From Burkholderiales bacterium (GTDB lineage Bacteria > Pseudomonadota > Gammaproteobacteria > Burkholderiales > Burkholderiaceae_C), in NCBI GenBank assembly GCA_947372465.1, contig CANBTT010000021.1:1-43874 (forward strand): 43,874 nt of DNA. Reading direction: 5' to 3'. The notes under the pieces are model-generated. The model saw only the letters and a list, made by a program, of their open reading frames with translations. It did no database searches and was not told where the DNA came from. Positions 1 to 8,387 of the stretch are shown piece after piece. The stretch's first letter is position 1, and each line of letters opens with the position of its first letter. A program made the position numbers and the translations under genes.

Positions 1-67
1 TCCGACCCCGATCCACCCGCTGAATTGTCAAATCTGCAAGGCCTAATATAGAATCAATTTGGGACAT
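1..67 (-). CDS. 5' end of an unidentified protein gene (runs off the window)
   Basis: On the minus strand an AGAGG ribosome-binding site lies 8 nt before an ATG at 65-67. The frame stays open to the window edge and gives about 22 codons, beginning MSQIDSILGLADLTIQRVDR. The clear ribosome-binding site is the main evidence that this is a real start. The gene reads in the same direction as the two exported-protein genes to its right. I do not recognise the N-terminus, and there is too little protein to assign a function. Confidence 0.5.
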   Translation of the reverse strand, partial: MSQIDSILGLADLTIQRVDRGR

Positions 68-288
68 TGGTATTACCTCTATTAAACATGTTCTTCGTAC
101 CAACTAGTTTAATAAATACCTTTGTCCCCCGTTAATGATGAAGAGCCCAGCTCTATCATCAGACCCCGTCATCTTGTGACACTCTAATTTCCTTAGCTTT
201 AAAAATCGCTTCTGGCTTTGTGTAAAAAGCCATACAAGTTTTATTAAGCGTAATCATTCCAAAATTGCAATCACTACTTTCAATGCCC

Positions 289-323
289 ACCTAGCATTAA
301 GCATGGTGGCGTTCTTACAGGGT
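289..323 (-). repeat. 35-bp dispersed repeat, copy 1 (downstream of the metallopeptidase-like gene)
   Basis: This 35-bp segment matches 1656-1690 at 30 of 35 positions and begins acctagcattaagcatg. Read on the minus strand it lies just after the stop of the gene at 357-1505. It is the only distinctive structure in the gene-free stretch 68-356. One end is a small imperfect palindrome (CCTAG-CA-TTAAG). It could be a REP-like element or part of a larger duplicated unit. Confidence 0.6.
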
Positions 324-356
324 GATAAACATTTGTTCATTGAAGCCTTTTGAACA

Positions 357-1505
357 TCAATTCACTGGCAAAAGTAGAGTCTGCCTATTGGCTTCAAAGA
401 TACTGTAAAAAGTTTTTATATTAATACCAATAGCTTTTTGAAAGGAATCATTAAAATTTAATCCTTTAGCCATTTCTTTGTAAATATTGAATGATTTCTC
501 GATACCAAATAATCCAATTAGGAATTCGGTAGCTATTTCTCCAATGCCGTATGAATCATAGTCGGCTACATAACCTACTATTTGCGAAAGAAGGAAATTC
601 GGTGTGCCGGCAGATTTAGCTCTTTGAATGGCCCAAGGTCTTGCATCTACTAAATATGAGTTGAAGCCAAGATAATCAGATGAATAAGTTCCTATGTAAA
701 CACAATGACCTTCTTTAAACCATGTTGGTATTGTAGATACGGTGGATGGTCCATTTGCCAAAGCAGTCTGAACAGAATGAAAAACCTCGTGCGCAGGTGT
801 TTGGCGCATTCCAACAGGATCATTAACAATAGAGTTAGTTTGTGTCGCTACCGTATCATTCCAAACTGACAAAAAAAATGGTGCGTTGTTTATAGTTTTG
901 TAAGGGTTGGAAAAATTTAAGATGTTTATTGCTTGAGTGTTGGTGGCAACATTAAAATTCTGTTGCAAGATATTAGCGCCCCAATTTTCATCTAATGCAA
1001 CCATTCCATTGGCGTAAGTTAAAGTTGAATCAACAGCTTGTGCAACCAAATTCATGCCCTTAGGAATCCAATTTTGCCAAAGCGGATTTGAGCCAGGTTG
1101 AAAATAGGTTGTAAGCTTAACATTTGGGTTTCTTATTTGAGAAAAATATCTTGTGTAAGAATTTTTGCTGCTATTAACAATCATTCTGGTTAAAGACTGA
1201 TTGGATTGTGAACCACCAATTGACTGAATATTTGCAATTGTAACAACCACGTTGTTATAAATATTTCCAGAAAATGATACGCTTGAAATAAAAAGTTGAC
1301 CACTCGATTCATCAAAGAAATCTAGCAAAGAGCTATTTTCACCGCCTCCAACAGAAACCACATTACCAAGACTAACAATAACATTTGTATAAATGGTATC
1401 TTTGTAAAAGACTTGTGGGATAGTTAAAGATTTACCATCATATAAGTCTGTCGCATCGCAATTTGTTGCGAAAAGAAACCCCAGGACCAAAAATAATCTT
1501 CGCAT
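357..1505 (-). CDS. Exported putative metallopeptidase (peptidase-MA-like) with two N-terminal repeat modules
   Basis: A 382-aa protein of unknown physiological role. Residues 1-18 look like a signal peptide (MRRLFLVLGFLFAT, cleavage probably after CDA). Residues 20-54 and 62-98 are two copies of a module of the pattern DG-x-L-x-I-P-x-V, then IY-x-N-V-x-V-x-[IL], then V-x-S-[VI]-GG. The same module occurs twice in the neighbouring 945-aa protein. The C-terminal half contains HEVFH (239-243) and, 22 residues later, WFKEG (E265). This is the HExxH...E arrangement of gluzincin/peptidase-MA zinc proteases, so H239 and H243 would bind zinc, with E240 catalytic and E265 the third ligand. Protease activity is inferred from the motif only. 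The gene is AT-rich compared with the housekeeping genes and reads in the same direction as the RTX-like gene upstream, 219 bp away. Confidence 0.75.
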   Translation of the reverse strand: MRRLFLVLGFLFATNCDATDLYDGKSLTIPQVFYKDTIYTNVIVSLGNVVSVGGGENSSLLDFFDESSGQLFISSVSFSGNIYNNVVVTIANIQSIGGSQSNQSLTRMIVNSSKNSYTRYFSQIRNPNVKLTTYFQPGSNPLWQNWIPKGMNLVAQAVDSTLTYANGMVALDENWGANILQQNFNVATNTQAINILNFSNPYKTINNAPFFLSVWNDTVATQTNSIVNDPVGMRQTPAHEVFHSVQTALANGPSTVSTIPTWFKEGHCVYIGTYSSDYLGFNSYLVDARPWAIQRAKSAGTPNFLLSQIVGYVADYDSYGIGEIATEFLIGLFGIEKSFNIYKEMAKGLNFNDSFQKAIGINIKTFYSIFEANRQTLLLPVN

Positions 1506-1655
1506 AAAAATCCATAGGACTTATAAAGTTACTGCAATTTTACGTATTAAGTATTTCACTTCTGTTATATTATTTTTCTTTTTCCTTTTTTCTTTCCTCA
1601 GTCCTCAACCAATGGGTTGTCGGTCTGCCAGTAGAAATACCTCCATGCATCCTGT

Positions 1656-1690
1656 ACCTAACATTAGGCATTGAGGCGTTTTTACAGGGT
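1656..1690 (-). repeat. 35-bp dispersed repeat, copy 2 (between the two exported-protein genes)
   Basis: This is the partner of 289-323, with 5 mismatches in 35. One end is a perfect small palindrome (CCTAA-CA-TTAGG) and the other end reads GGCGTTTTTACAGGGT. On the minus strand it lies just downstream of the stop of the 945-aa gene, the same relative position as copy 1. That suggests the gene and its 3' flank were duplicated together, or that a REP-type element targets gene ends. Confidence 0.6.
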
Positions 1691-1724
1691 TGCTCAGTCG
1701 TTCTGGCTAAATAATTACAGTAAA

Positions 1725-4562
1725 TTAGTCGCCACCACCGCCGCCACCGCCGCCACCTCCCCCGCCACCACCGTCGTTACTTGCGTAAAGCGCCGCTATT
1801 CCAACAATCCCAATGGTTAAAGAAGTCCCTAGGAAGTTATTGCCTGAAACTCCGTGTATGACATTTGAGGGGATAGAAATCGAATAGTTGCCTGAATCTT
1901 GATAAAAATTGTTATGAACCAATGTTAGTTGGCTGCCAGAAATCTTGATTAAGGGATTTAAAGCTATATCAAAAAAATCCTGCTTACCATTGGGTTCGAT
2001 TAAAGTGATATTGCCGGCAACAGGAACAATACTTTCTGAAAACTTAAAGACAATGTCAGTAGTTGGTTGGATATTCGTGCTCTTGTTAACTGGAGAAGTA
2101 CTGGTTAAGGAAATAGTTGAATTGCTTGTATTTGTACTTGTAGTCGGTGGATTAACTGGCGCAGGGTTATAGAGCTGACCATTTATAGAAATCACCTTAT
2201 CAATGGTTACATTCACATTGTTATAAATCGTGGCTCCAACTGTGACTGACGGTATGCTCAATGAAATACCATCAAAGCTGTCGACACTGGAATATGTAAC
2301 TGGGCCAATTCCACCAACAGAAAGAACTTTGCCAACTGTTACAACTACATTGGAAAAAGTTTGACCCAAATACAATACCTTTGTAATGGTAAGTTGATTA
2401 GTTGCAAAATTGTAAGTATCTGAATTCGTTGTGATTGGTATGGGATTTGGATTTGATGGCAACGCACTGGAAACAAGCGCAGAATCAACCGTATTGGGCA
2501 TACTGACTTGAAAATTTGAGTAACTAATATTGCTCGCGTTGACTAAATTTGCAAATGCTTCGTTTGGTGCTGGGCCATTGCCATCGGGATCGTAGTATAA
2601 ATTCCCACTTAAAGTGTCGTAAATAATGTATTGTGTACTTGTTAGAGCTTGATTGAGTCCAGGGCCACTGAGAAAATTCTGGGGTTGTAAAGAATAATTA
2701 CCATTTACATAAGTATGACCAACATCAATGAAGTCGTATTTACCATTAAAGTTAATTAAAGTCGCCAACTTATTTCGCTGACCATTATTTGCATTTGTCC
2801 AAGCCGCTAAAAGAGTGGGTGTGGCATCAAAAGTAAACGCTAGGTTGTTTTGATTTTGAGAATTTGAATTGATGGCTGAATAATTTAAATCTATGACATT
2901 GGTGATATATCCACCCTTAGAGCCAGTATGACTTGAAGTATCATTAACAGGAATTGAAATGGTTTTATCTTGAACCACCAAATTCATGTAAACCGGTTTA
3001 CTTTGCCTTATCCCATCTGCCAGAACTTGCACAGCGATCGTGGCGGACCCATTCGCATCTATGGTTACGTTCCCATTGCGATTTGATGGGTTAATTTGTG
3101 TCGAATCTAAACCAGAAATCGAATAGGGAACAATGGATCCAGGAGAAAGTCCAGTTGTTTTTAGTGAGAAATATGCCGTTGTACCTTCATTAACAAGCGC
3201 ATCAATTGCTTGCAAAGAGTAAGTCGTCTGCGCGGGTACCAATGTTATTGAATTATCGCTATTCAAAACGAAGGAATTATAGAAACCATTCACCACAAAT
3301 GAAGAATCACCATTCAGACTATTGTTGCTTAAATTTACATTATGAAAGGTTATGGTGGTTGTGCCCAAATTATCAGGAGTCACTTTAATCGAATTTGAAA
3401 TCAGATCTTTACTGATCTGATTGGCTCCCCAATTCGATAAAAATAAAGGTAAGATTTTATCCTTAGGTGAATAATCTGAAATATTTACAATTAGATTACT
3501 TGTGGATAAAGCGTATGTATCACCGCCGCCGCCGCCCTTGATAAATTGAATTTTATGATTGCTTTGATTGTCAGCATTCCAAAACTCAAAATACTCCGTG
3601 GCCGAAGAAGCGGCAACATCATAGCTACCACTCCAAAAATACCATCCGGAAATGCCAGAAAAATTTAGAGATGATGACGCATCAAATTGAATTAATCCAG
3701 AACTACCAGGAATATTGATCTTTTGATTCGAAAAATTAAAAAAAGAAACTGTTAATCTTCCCCCCTTGTTAACAAGGGTGTCGTTTCCAGAGTTTGGCGT
3801 GATATCCCAAACCAAGTTGCATTGGTCCGTGATTAAGTAATCATTCAGCGGGCCACTCCAAAATAGCAATGTATAGTTGCTAAGGGGATCCGTGAAATTT
3901 AAGGTGTCTGTAAATCCATACCCATCATTAATTGAGTACGGCTTGATGCTTGAGCCTAGGTTCGTAGCTGTCGTGGAAGTTAAATTTATACTCGCGCCAG
4001 ATGTGGGTGTAAAGCCAACTGGAACCAGAGAAAACTGATAGTTATCTGCGCTACCTAAATTGTATGCATCATTGCCTGGACCAAGTGTTAATTCTTGATG
4101 TGTAAAACCATAGGGGACAAAAGTATCATCGCCTTGCGTCCCTAATAACTGTGATTTACCATCACCAGCAATAATTGATCCAATATTTAGTCCATTGATT
4201 TGTATTTGATTTTTTACAATTCGAGCAGAATAAGTTCCGGATCCGTTGTAACTTCCGTTGGTAAAAGTACCAATGCCATTGTTATAAAAAGTGATTTGAG
4301 TTCCATCACTGTCCGTTTGAATTGGAATAGTTGCCAATAACAAGGAGCCTTGATAAACAAACAAAGTTGTACTGTTTGCTTTGAGTTGATACTCAGATGA
4401 ACTACCAGGAAAACTAATGGCTTCTACGTTGCCATCTACAATGACACCAGAAATGCTTTTTGAAATATTAACGATTTCATTTCCAGCATTTCCTAATATA
4501 TATACATTACTTTGATTCAAATCAAAATTTTGATTTGAATTAAGATTTATTGTTGAAGTCAT
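1725..4562 (-). CDS. Large RTX-like exported protein with Calx-beta-like, repeat-module and Ig-like (Big_5) regions and a poly-Gly tail
   Basis: A 945-aa acidic, Ser/Thr/Asn/Gly-rich protein without a classical signal peptide. In order, it has RTX-like glycine/aspartate motifs GTQGDDTF (141-148), GPGNDAYNLG (161-170), SGNDTL (258-263) and GGGGGDTYAL (343-352); a Calx-beta-like stretch (~445-540) with VNEGTTAYFSL; a serralysin-like segment LSGNLYYDPDGNG (651-663); two copies (~713-751, 761-796) of the module also found in the adjacent metallopeptidase-like protein; and an Ig-like Big_5/SbsA region (~820-918). It ends in 14 consecutive glycines and an aspartate. RTX repeats without a signal peptide usually mean type I secretion, but no transporter genes are in the window. 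Secretion and calcium binding are inferred. No convincing Shine-Dalgarno precedes the ATG, though it is the only start consistent with the frame. Confidence 0.75.
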   Translation of the reverse strand: MTSTINLNSNQNFDLNQSNVYILGNAGNEIVNISKSISGVIVDGNVEAISFPGSSSEYQLKANSTTLFVYQGSLLLATIPIQTDSDGTQITFYNNGIGTFTNGSYNGSGTYSARIVKNQIQINGLNIGSIIAGDGKSQLLGTQGDDTFVPYGFTHQELTLGPGNDAYNLGSADNYQFSLVPVGFTPTSGASINLTSTTATNLGSSIKPYSINDGYGFTDTLNFTDPLSNYTLLFWSGPLNDYLITDQCNLVWDITPNSGNDTLVNKGGRLTVSFFNFSNQKINIPGSSGLIQFDASSSLNFSGISGWYFWSGSYDVAASSATEYFEFWNADNQSNHKIQFIKGGGGGDTYALSTSNLIVNISDYSPKDKILPLFLSNWGANQISKDLISNSIKVTPDNLGTTTITFHNVNLSNNSLNGDSSFVVNGFYNSFVLNSDNSITLVPAQTTYSLQAIDALVNEGTTAYFSLKTTGLSPGSIVPYSISGLDSTQINPSNRNGNVTIDANGSATIAVQVLADGIRQSKPVYMNLVVQDKTISIPVNDTSSHTGSKGGYITNVIDLNYSAINSNSQNQNNLAFTFDATPTLLAAWTNANNGQRNKLATLINFNGKYDFIDVGHTYVNGNYSLQPQNFLSGPGLNQALTSTQYIIYDTLSGNLYYDPDGNGPAPNEAFANLVNASNISYSNFQVSMPNTVDSALVSSALPSNPNPIPITTNSDTYNFATNQLTITKVLYLGQTFSNVVVTVGKVLSVGGIGPVTYSSVDSFDGISLSIPSVTVGATIYNNVNVTIDKVISINGQLYNPAPVNPPTTSTNTSNSTISLTSTSPVNKSTNIQPTTDIVFKFSESIVPVAGNITLIEPNGKQDFFDIALNPLIKISGSQLTLVHNNFYQDSGNYSISIPSNVIHGVSGNNFLGTSLTIGIVGIAALYASNDGGGGGGGGGGGGGGD

Positions 4563-4952
4563 GAAGTACAGGCGTAGTTAATTTTTTAATGTGGCTAAAG
4601 TTATTTAGGCTTGCAATGGAACTTCCAACTTCCTTGCTTACCCGTTGATGCACTCATCAATATCCACGTAGAAGAGGCATTACATTATCAGATCTTTTGA
4701 CAAAGCCAAACCGATGTTGGACATTTATTTTAGAAAATTATAAACAATTTAAAAAAACCTATAAATTTGCTATTAATTGATAGCAACTTACTGCCTTTTA
4801 CAAAATACAGCCAATTGAACTAGAAAATCCTAGCATCCAATTATCAATCTATAGGATCGCGCCTATTAACTTGTCACTTGGCCAATTTATCAATTGATCG
4901 ACGGGATCAATCAACTTTGTTGTCATTGACTCCTATCCACAAAGAAACTATT
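4563..4952. other. AT-rich intergenic stretch without a recognisable gene
   Basis: This stretch between the RTX-like gene and the MFS gene is strongly AT-rich and has no convincing coding frame on either strand. The only structure seen is a short inverted repeat, TTGATC-5 nt-GATCAA, at 4894-4910, just beyond the 3' end of the minus-strand MFS gene. It has no T-tract, so it is not a good terminator. The promoter of the 945-aa gene must lie here, but I could not pick a clear -35/-10 pair. Confidence 0.5.
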
Positions 4953-6155
4953 CTACTTTTTTATAAGAGAACTGAGAGCAAATACAATGGACAGCACAAC
5001 GATGGAGAGGTAAGCCCATGTCCATGCATACGTTATTTGTGCTTGTTGTGACAAGTCCAACACATATCCAAACACTGCTGGCCCAGCCAATCCCCCCAAA
5101 AATCCGACGAGTGAATGCAGTCCCATGGCTGCCCCCTTGATCTCGCTTCTTGCACTCATGACCAAGCCAGCCGTCAAGGTCGATGAATCTGCCATGATGA
5201 ATACCATATGAACAATTGCCAATCCGATAATTATCCACCAAGGCTGATCATACGAAAGCGATAAAAATATGGCCGTGAAAAAACTCAGCACCATCACGCC
5301 ATGAATCCACTTTTGACGACCCACGCGATGCGCCATTTCATTGCCTAAAATTGAAGATGGCACACCAATAAAATTGATCAAGCCAACAAGAACAGGAATG
5401 GCGAGAGGGAGATCATCCTGACCATGAGCACTGCAAAAAATCAAATAAGCAACAATCCAATTTCTAGACGCAAAAAGCTCAAGACAGTGAATACCATAGC
5501 CAAGGATATAGTGTAAGGCTTGCTTATTTTTTAAAACCTCTCGCCACTTCTGAATAGGAACGACATCAGCAAATTTGAGTTGAATATTTTTAGATAGACT
5601 TGGGTGCTCTATTTCTTCAACAAAAAAATACACCAGCGTCAGCGCCAACAACGGCCCCAACGCTATAGCGATGAAAACCATTCTCCAGCCCAAATTGTGC
5701 AAAAAACCACCGGCAATTAAATAGGAAAGCCCTGTTCCCACACCAAAAAAAGCTGTATAAAAAGCGATGGGACGTGACAACTCAAGGGCATCCAATCTGT
5801 CTGATATGATTTTTAAACCTGGCATGTACGAGGCTGCAAATCCGGCTCCATTGATGACCATGCAAAGACTGGCCTGCCAATAATCACGTGCTAAAAACCC
5901 AAAACAAAAAACACCAAGGGCAGTCAAAAAGCCACCCAGCATATAAATCCGCTTTGCATCCATGCGATCGGTGAGCGTGGTTGCAAAAGGCACGACCAAA
6001 ACATAACCCAAAAAGAATGCGCTTGCGATCAATCCTGATTGGAAATTGTTCAAAGCCCATTCTTTTTGGATCGAGACGAGCGCAACCGGATAGGCGGCAA
6101 AGCCTAGCAGCGTCAGGATTTGCGCCGCAAGCATGACAATCGTTATCTTTTTCAT
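4953..6155 (-). CDS. Major facilitator superfamily transporter
   Basis: A 400-aa polytopic inner-membrane protein of the usual 12-helix MFS length. The first helix contains QILTLLGFAAYPVALV. The loop after helix 2 carries the MFS signature region (TTLTDRMDAKRIYMLGG, residues ~60-76), a degenerate form of GxLaDRxGrkr. It most resembles secondary drug/metabolite transporters, but the substrate cannot be told from the sequence. It is followed by an EamA-type transporter gene on the same strand, 53 bp upstream in transcription, so the two may be cotranscribed. Confidence 0.85.
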   Translation of the reverse strand: MKKITIVMLAAQILTLLGFAAYPVALVSIQKEWALNNFQSGLIASAFFLGYVLVVPFATTLTDRMDAKRIYMLGGFLTALGVFCFGFLARDYWQASLCMVINGAGFAASYMPGLKIISDRLDALELSRPIAFYTAFFGVGTGLSYLIAGGFLHNLGWRMVFIAIALGPLLALTLVYFFVEEIEHPSLSKNIQLKFADVVPIQKWREVLKNKQALHYILGYGIHCLELFASRNWIVAYLIFCSAHGQDDLPLAIPVLVGLINFIGVPSSILGNEMAHRVGRQKWIHGVMVLSFFTAIFLSLSYDQPWWIIIGLAIVHMVFIMADSSTLTAGLVMSARSEIKGAAMGLHSLVGFLGGLAGPAVFGYVLDLSQQAQITYAWTWAYLSIVVLSIVFALSSLIKK

Positions 6156-6208
6156 AAAGTGACTGTTAAAACTGCTGCGCCAAAAAAACCCTATTGGGAA
6201 CAGCCCGA

Positions 6209-7057
6209 TTAAGCATTTATGTAATTTTTAGGCTTATACAAATTGATCAAATTTGCACCAAAAACCATCAAGGCGCCAATGACCATTACCCAGCGAAATG
6301 GCTCTGCATAAATCAATACACCCACCACAGTGATCAATGGAAGCCTGAAAAAATCCAGGGTCACGACAATGCTCAGATCGGTTTTTTGCATGGCCTTGCT
6401 CATACAAAAATGCGATGCCATTGAGGTCAAACCAATCACAAGCAACCAGCCAAACTGAACAAGACTTGGAAAAATCAAATGCTCAAAGGCCAGACAAAAT
6501 GAGACGGGCAGTTGAATCAAACTCATGTAAAACAAAATCGTTAAAGGTCGATCTGTTTTAACCAATGACTTAGAAAACGTGTTGCCTATTGAAAACAACA
6601 AAGCAGCAGCAATTACATAAAGAGAGTTGTAATTAAAAATACCTTCGCCAGGATCGACAATCAGATACACCCCCGAAAACCCAAGCGTGAGAGCGAAAAA
6701 TCGCCTGAAATTCAACATTTCCCCTAAGAAGGTCATCGCCAAAATTGAGGTCCACAAGGGGGCCGTAAACTCCAGCGCAAAAACTTGTGAGAGAGGCAAC
6801 AAGCCCACACCCACAAACCACCCATATTGACCCATCAAATGCGTCAGATCTCGACCCAGATGAAATTTGATCCGCTGGGTTTTAAAGTAGGATGCATCCC
6901 TGGTTCTGTAAATGATCAAACAAACCAATATCAAGCCAATTGCCGCCCTCGCAAACAAAACCTCAAAGGTGTTCATGCCACCTGAAAGCTCTCTGGCCGA
7001 AATGGCCATAAAGCAAAATGAAAAGAGCGCACCACTCATCCACATCAATGCATTCAT
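6209..7057 (-). CDS. EamA-family (DMT superfamily) transporter
   Basis: A 282-aa membrane protein with about ten hydrophobic segments in two halves, as in EamA/RhaT-type permeases. Typical sequences are the end of the first half (LPLSQVFALEFTAPLWTSIL, ~103-122), then FLGEMLNFRRFFALTLGFSG, and the second-half counterpart (TDLSIVVTLDFFRLPLITVV, ~231-250) followed by YAEPFRW. This internal repeat is the hallmark of the family. Substrate is unknown; family members export amino acids, nucleotides or similar metabolites. It lies 53 bp upstream, in transcription, of the MFS gene. Confidence 0.85.
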   Translation of the reverse strand: MNALMWMSGALFSFCFMAISARELSGGMNTFEVLFARAAIGLILVCLIIYRTRDASYFKTQRIKFHLGRDLTHLMGQYGWFVGVGLLPLSQVFALEFTAPLWTSILAMTFLGEMLNFRRFFALTLGFSGVYLIVDPGEGIFNYNSLYVIAAALLFSIGNTFSKSLVKTDRPLTILFYMSLIQLPVSFCLAFEHLIFPSLVQFGWLLVIGLTSMASHFCMSKAMQKTDLSIVVTLDFFRLPLITVVGVLIYAEPFRWVMVIGALMVFGANLINLYKPKNYINA

Positions 7058-7111
7058 AGGTTTTTTAGATCAATCTATTTGTATGGATTGGAATTGAGAT
7101 CAAGCCATCAA

Positions 7112-7705
7112 TCATTTTTGCTCATGACTGGTACTTTTGCTAGTCCACATTCTTTGAAGCAATCCATCTTTGAGTTTGAAGTGGTGCCAAAGTGCAACCA
7201 AGGTATGAAGCGAGACACTTAACATGATTGCATTGGCAATCCACTCGTGAATGAAGACCAATAATTTTCTCATCTCTTTATTTTCCGCATCAAATGCAGG
7301 AATTTTAAAAAGATCAAACATGTTCACACCTCTGTACCAAACAGCAACGACACCGCTTATAAAAATCGACAGCATCAATGCATAGAGGAAGACATGGAAA
7401 TATTTTGCCAATCGAGTGAGCCAACCATTGTTCGGCGTGGGCAAATGAACGCCACCACTTCTTCGCCAAAAGATTCTATAAATCAACAACAAGCCAAAGA
7501 CCACTCCAAAGGTGATATGAAAGCTCCTCAATGTGATTCTTGGAAAACCTCGGGGCAAGAGATCAATGCACTGACCGGCAATCCAAAGTCCCACCACCAG
7601 AAAGGCCACAACCCAATGCAAAACAATTGTTTTTTTATCGTAAGTATGCAAAAGATGTTCTGATGGGTTCATTGCGATCGTACCGATGAAGCTTGACTCA
7701 CTCAA
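7112..7705 (-). CDS. Cytochrome b561 (di-haem transmembrane electron carrier)
   Basis: A 197-aa protein with four hydrophobic helices and the conserved histidines of bacterial cytochrome b561: HWVVAFLVVGLWIAG (helix 1), FHITFGVVFGLLLIYRIFWR (helix 2) and SLHTLVALWHHFKLKDG near the C-terminus. Family members transfer electrons in the inner membrane, in some cases oxidising ubiquinol and reducing superoxide. The frame opens with TTG (TTGAGTGAG), overlapping the last codons of the bacteriohemerythrin gene by 8 nt. An ATG 11 codons downstream (7672) is an alternative start. The overlap implies cotranslation with the hemerythrin. Confidence 0.85.
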   Translation of the reverse strand: MSESSFIGTIAMNPSEHLLHTYDKKTIVLHWVVAFLVVGLWIAGQCIDLLPRGFPRITLRSFHITFGVVFGLLLIYRIFWRRSGGVHLPTPNNGWLTRLAKYFHVFLYALMLSIFISGVVAVWYRGVNMFDLFKIPAFDAENKEMRKLLVFIHEWIANAIMLSVSLHTLVALWHHFKLKDGLLQRMWTSKSTSHEQK

Positions 7706-8162
7706 GATGGGTTTCTTTGATCGTGCGTCTTAGAACAACGGGTTTGCCGCCATGCGTTCTTTTGAACATCCAATGGGCCAATGCCGAGTCCAGATAATCG
7801 GCATGACCCGGAAACCAATTTTGCAACTCTTTGGCAAAACCTCGACCTGTCTTTGTATCTCCAGCGATGGCCAAAGCGTAGACTTCCTCAAAGGACGCCA
7901 TGACCGCTGCATGCTCTCCAATGTGGCAATCCCCTGCAGGGAACTCGGTCTCCGTCATCCATTGATCCTCTTGTCCAAAATGCGAGATTGCATGGATCTT
8001 GAATTTATTCATCGCAGCCACAAATTCTTCATCTGCGCAATGGATCATCTCATTGACGATATCCACAAATTCGCGGTGTGAGTTGTCCATGGGCTGATAG
8101 CCCAAATCAAAGGTGTCGGACCATTCAAAAGTGCTGTTAGTAGAGGTGAGTGTGTCGCTCAT
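7698..8162 (-). CDS. Bacteriohemerythrin (non-haem di-iron O2-binding protein)
   Basis: A small cytoplasmic hemerythrin-fold protein that binds O2 at a di-iron centre. The ligand pattern is complete: an N-terminal His in DNSHREF, HxxxE in HFGQE, two histidines in HIGEH, and HxxxxD in HADYLD. It starts with the usual WSDTFDLGYQPMD opening, and a basic tail (KRTHGGKPVVLRR) follows the last helix. I chose the ATG at 8162, preceded by a purine-rich AAGAAAAAGAAAG. The frame extends 20 codons further upstream to 8222, but that part (RLILVNKKKKVH) does not look like a hemerythrin. It overlaps the cytochrome b561 start, which suggests a joint role in oxygen or redox handling; that is inference. Confidence 0.9.
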   Translation of the reverse strand: MSDTLTSTNSTFEWSDTFDLGYQPMDNSHREFVDIVNEMIHCADEEFVAAMNKFKIHAISHFGQEDQWMTETEFPAGDCHIGEHAAVMASFEEVYALAIAGDTKTGRGFAKELQNWFPGHADYLDSALAHWMFKRTHGGKPVVLRRTIKETHLE

Positions 8163-8387
8163 ATGAACTTTCTTTTTCTTGTTCACTAGTATAAGTCTCT
8201 TCTGGGATTGTGCTGTCGGCATTTCTCAGTGAAAACATCACTTTTTTGCGACAAATTCATCCTTTAGACATAAAACCGCTTGTCGCATTGGCGTGTGGTA
8301 TTTCATCGATAATGTCTTGTCCGGATTTAAAATTAGTTTTCCCTCCTCTCTTGACCGAGTTCCCTAACTTTTTCACCTTTATTTCAT

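Noticed and set aside
289-1690. The 35-bp repeats as integron attC sites
   Set aside because: They contain GTTAGGT- and ACCTAAC-like strings, but no correctly spaced pair of R'' and R' core sites around a folded arm was found, and no integron integrase is in the window.
4894-4910. TTGATC/GATCAA inverted repeat as terminator of the MFS gene
   Set aside because: The stem is only 6 bp, AT-rich and has no T-tract. It is compatible with chance in this AT-rich stretch.
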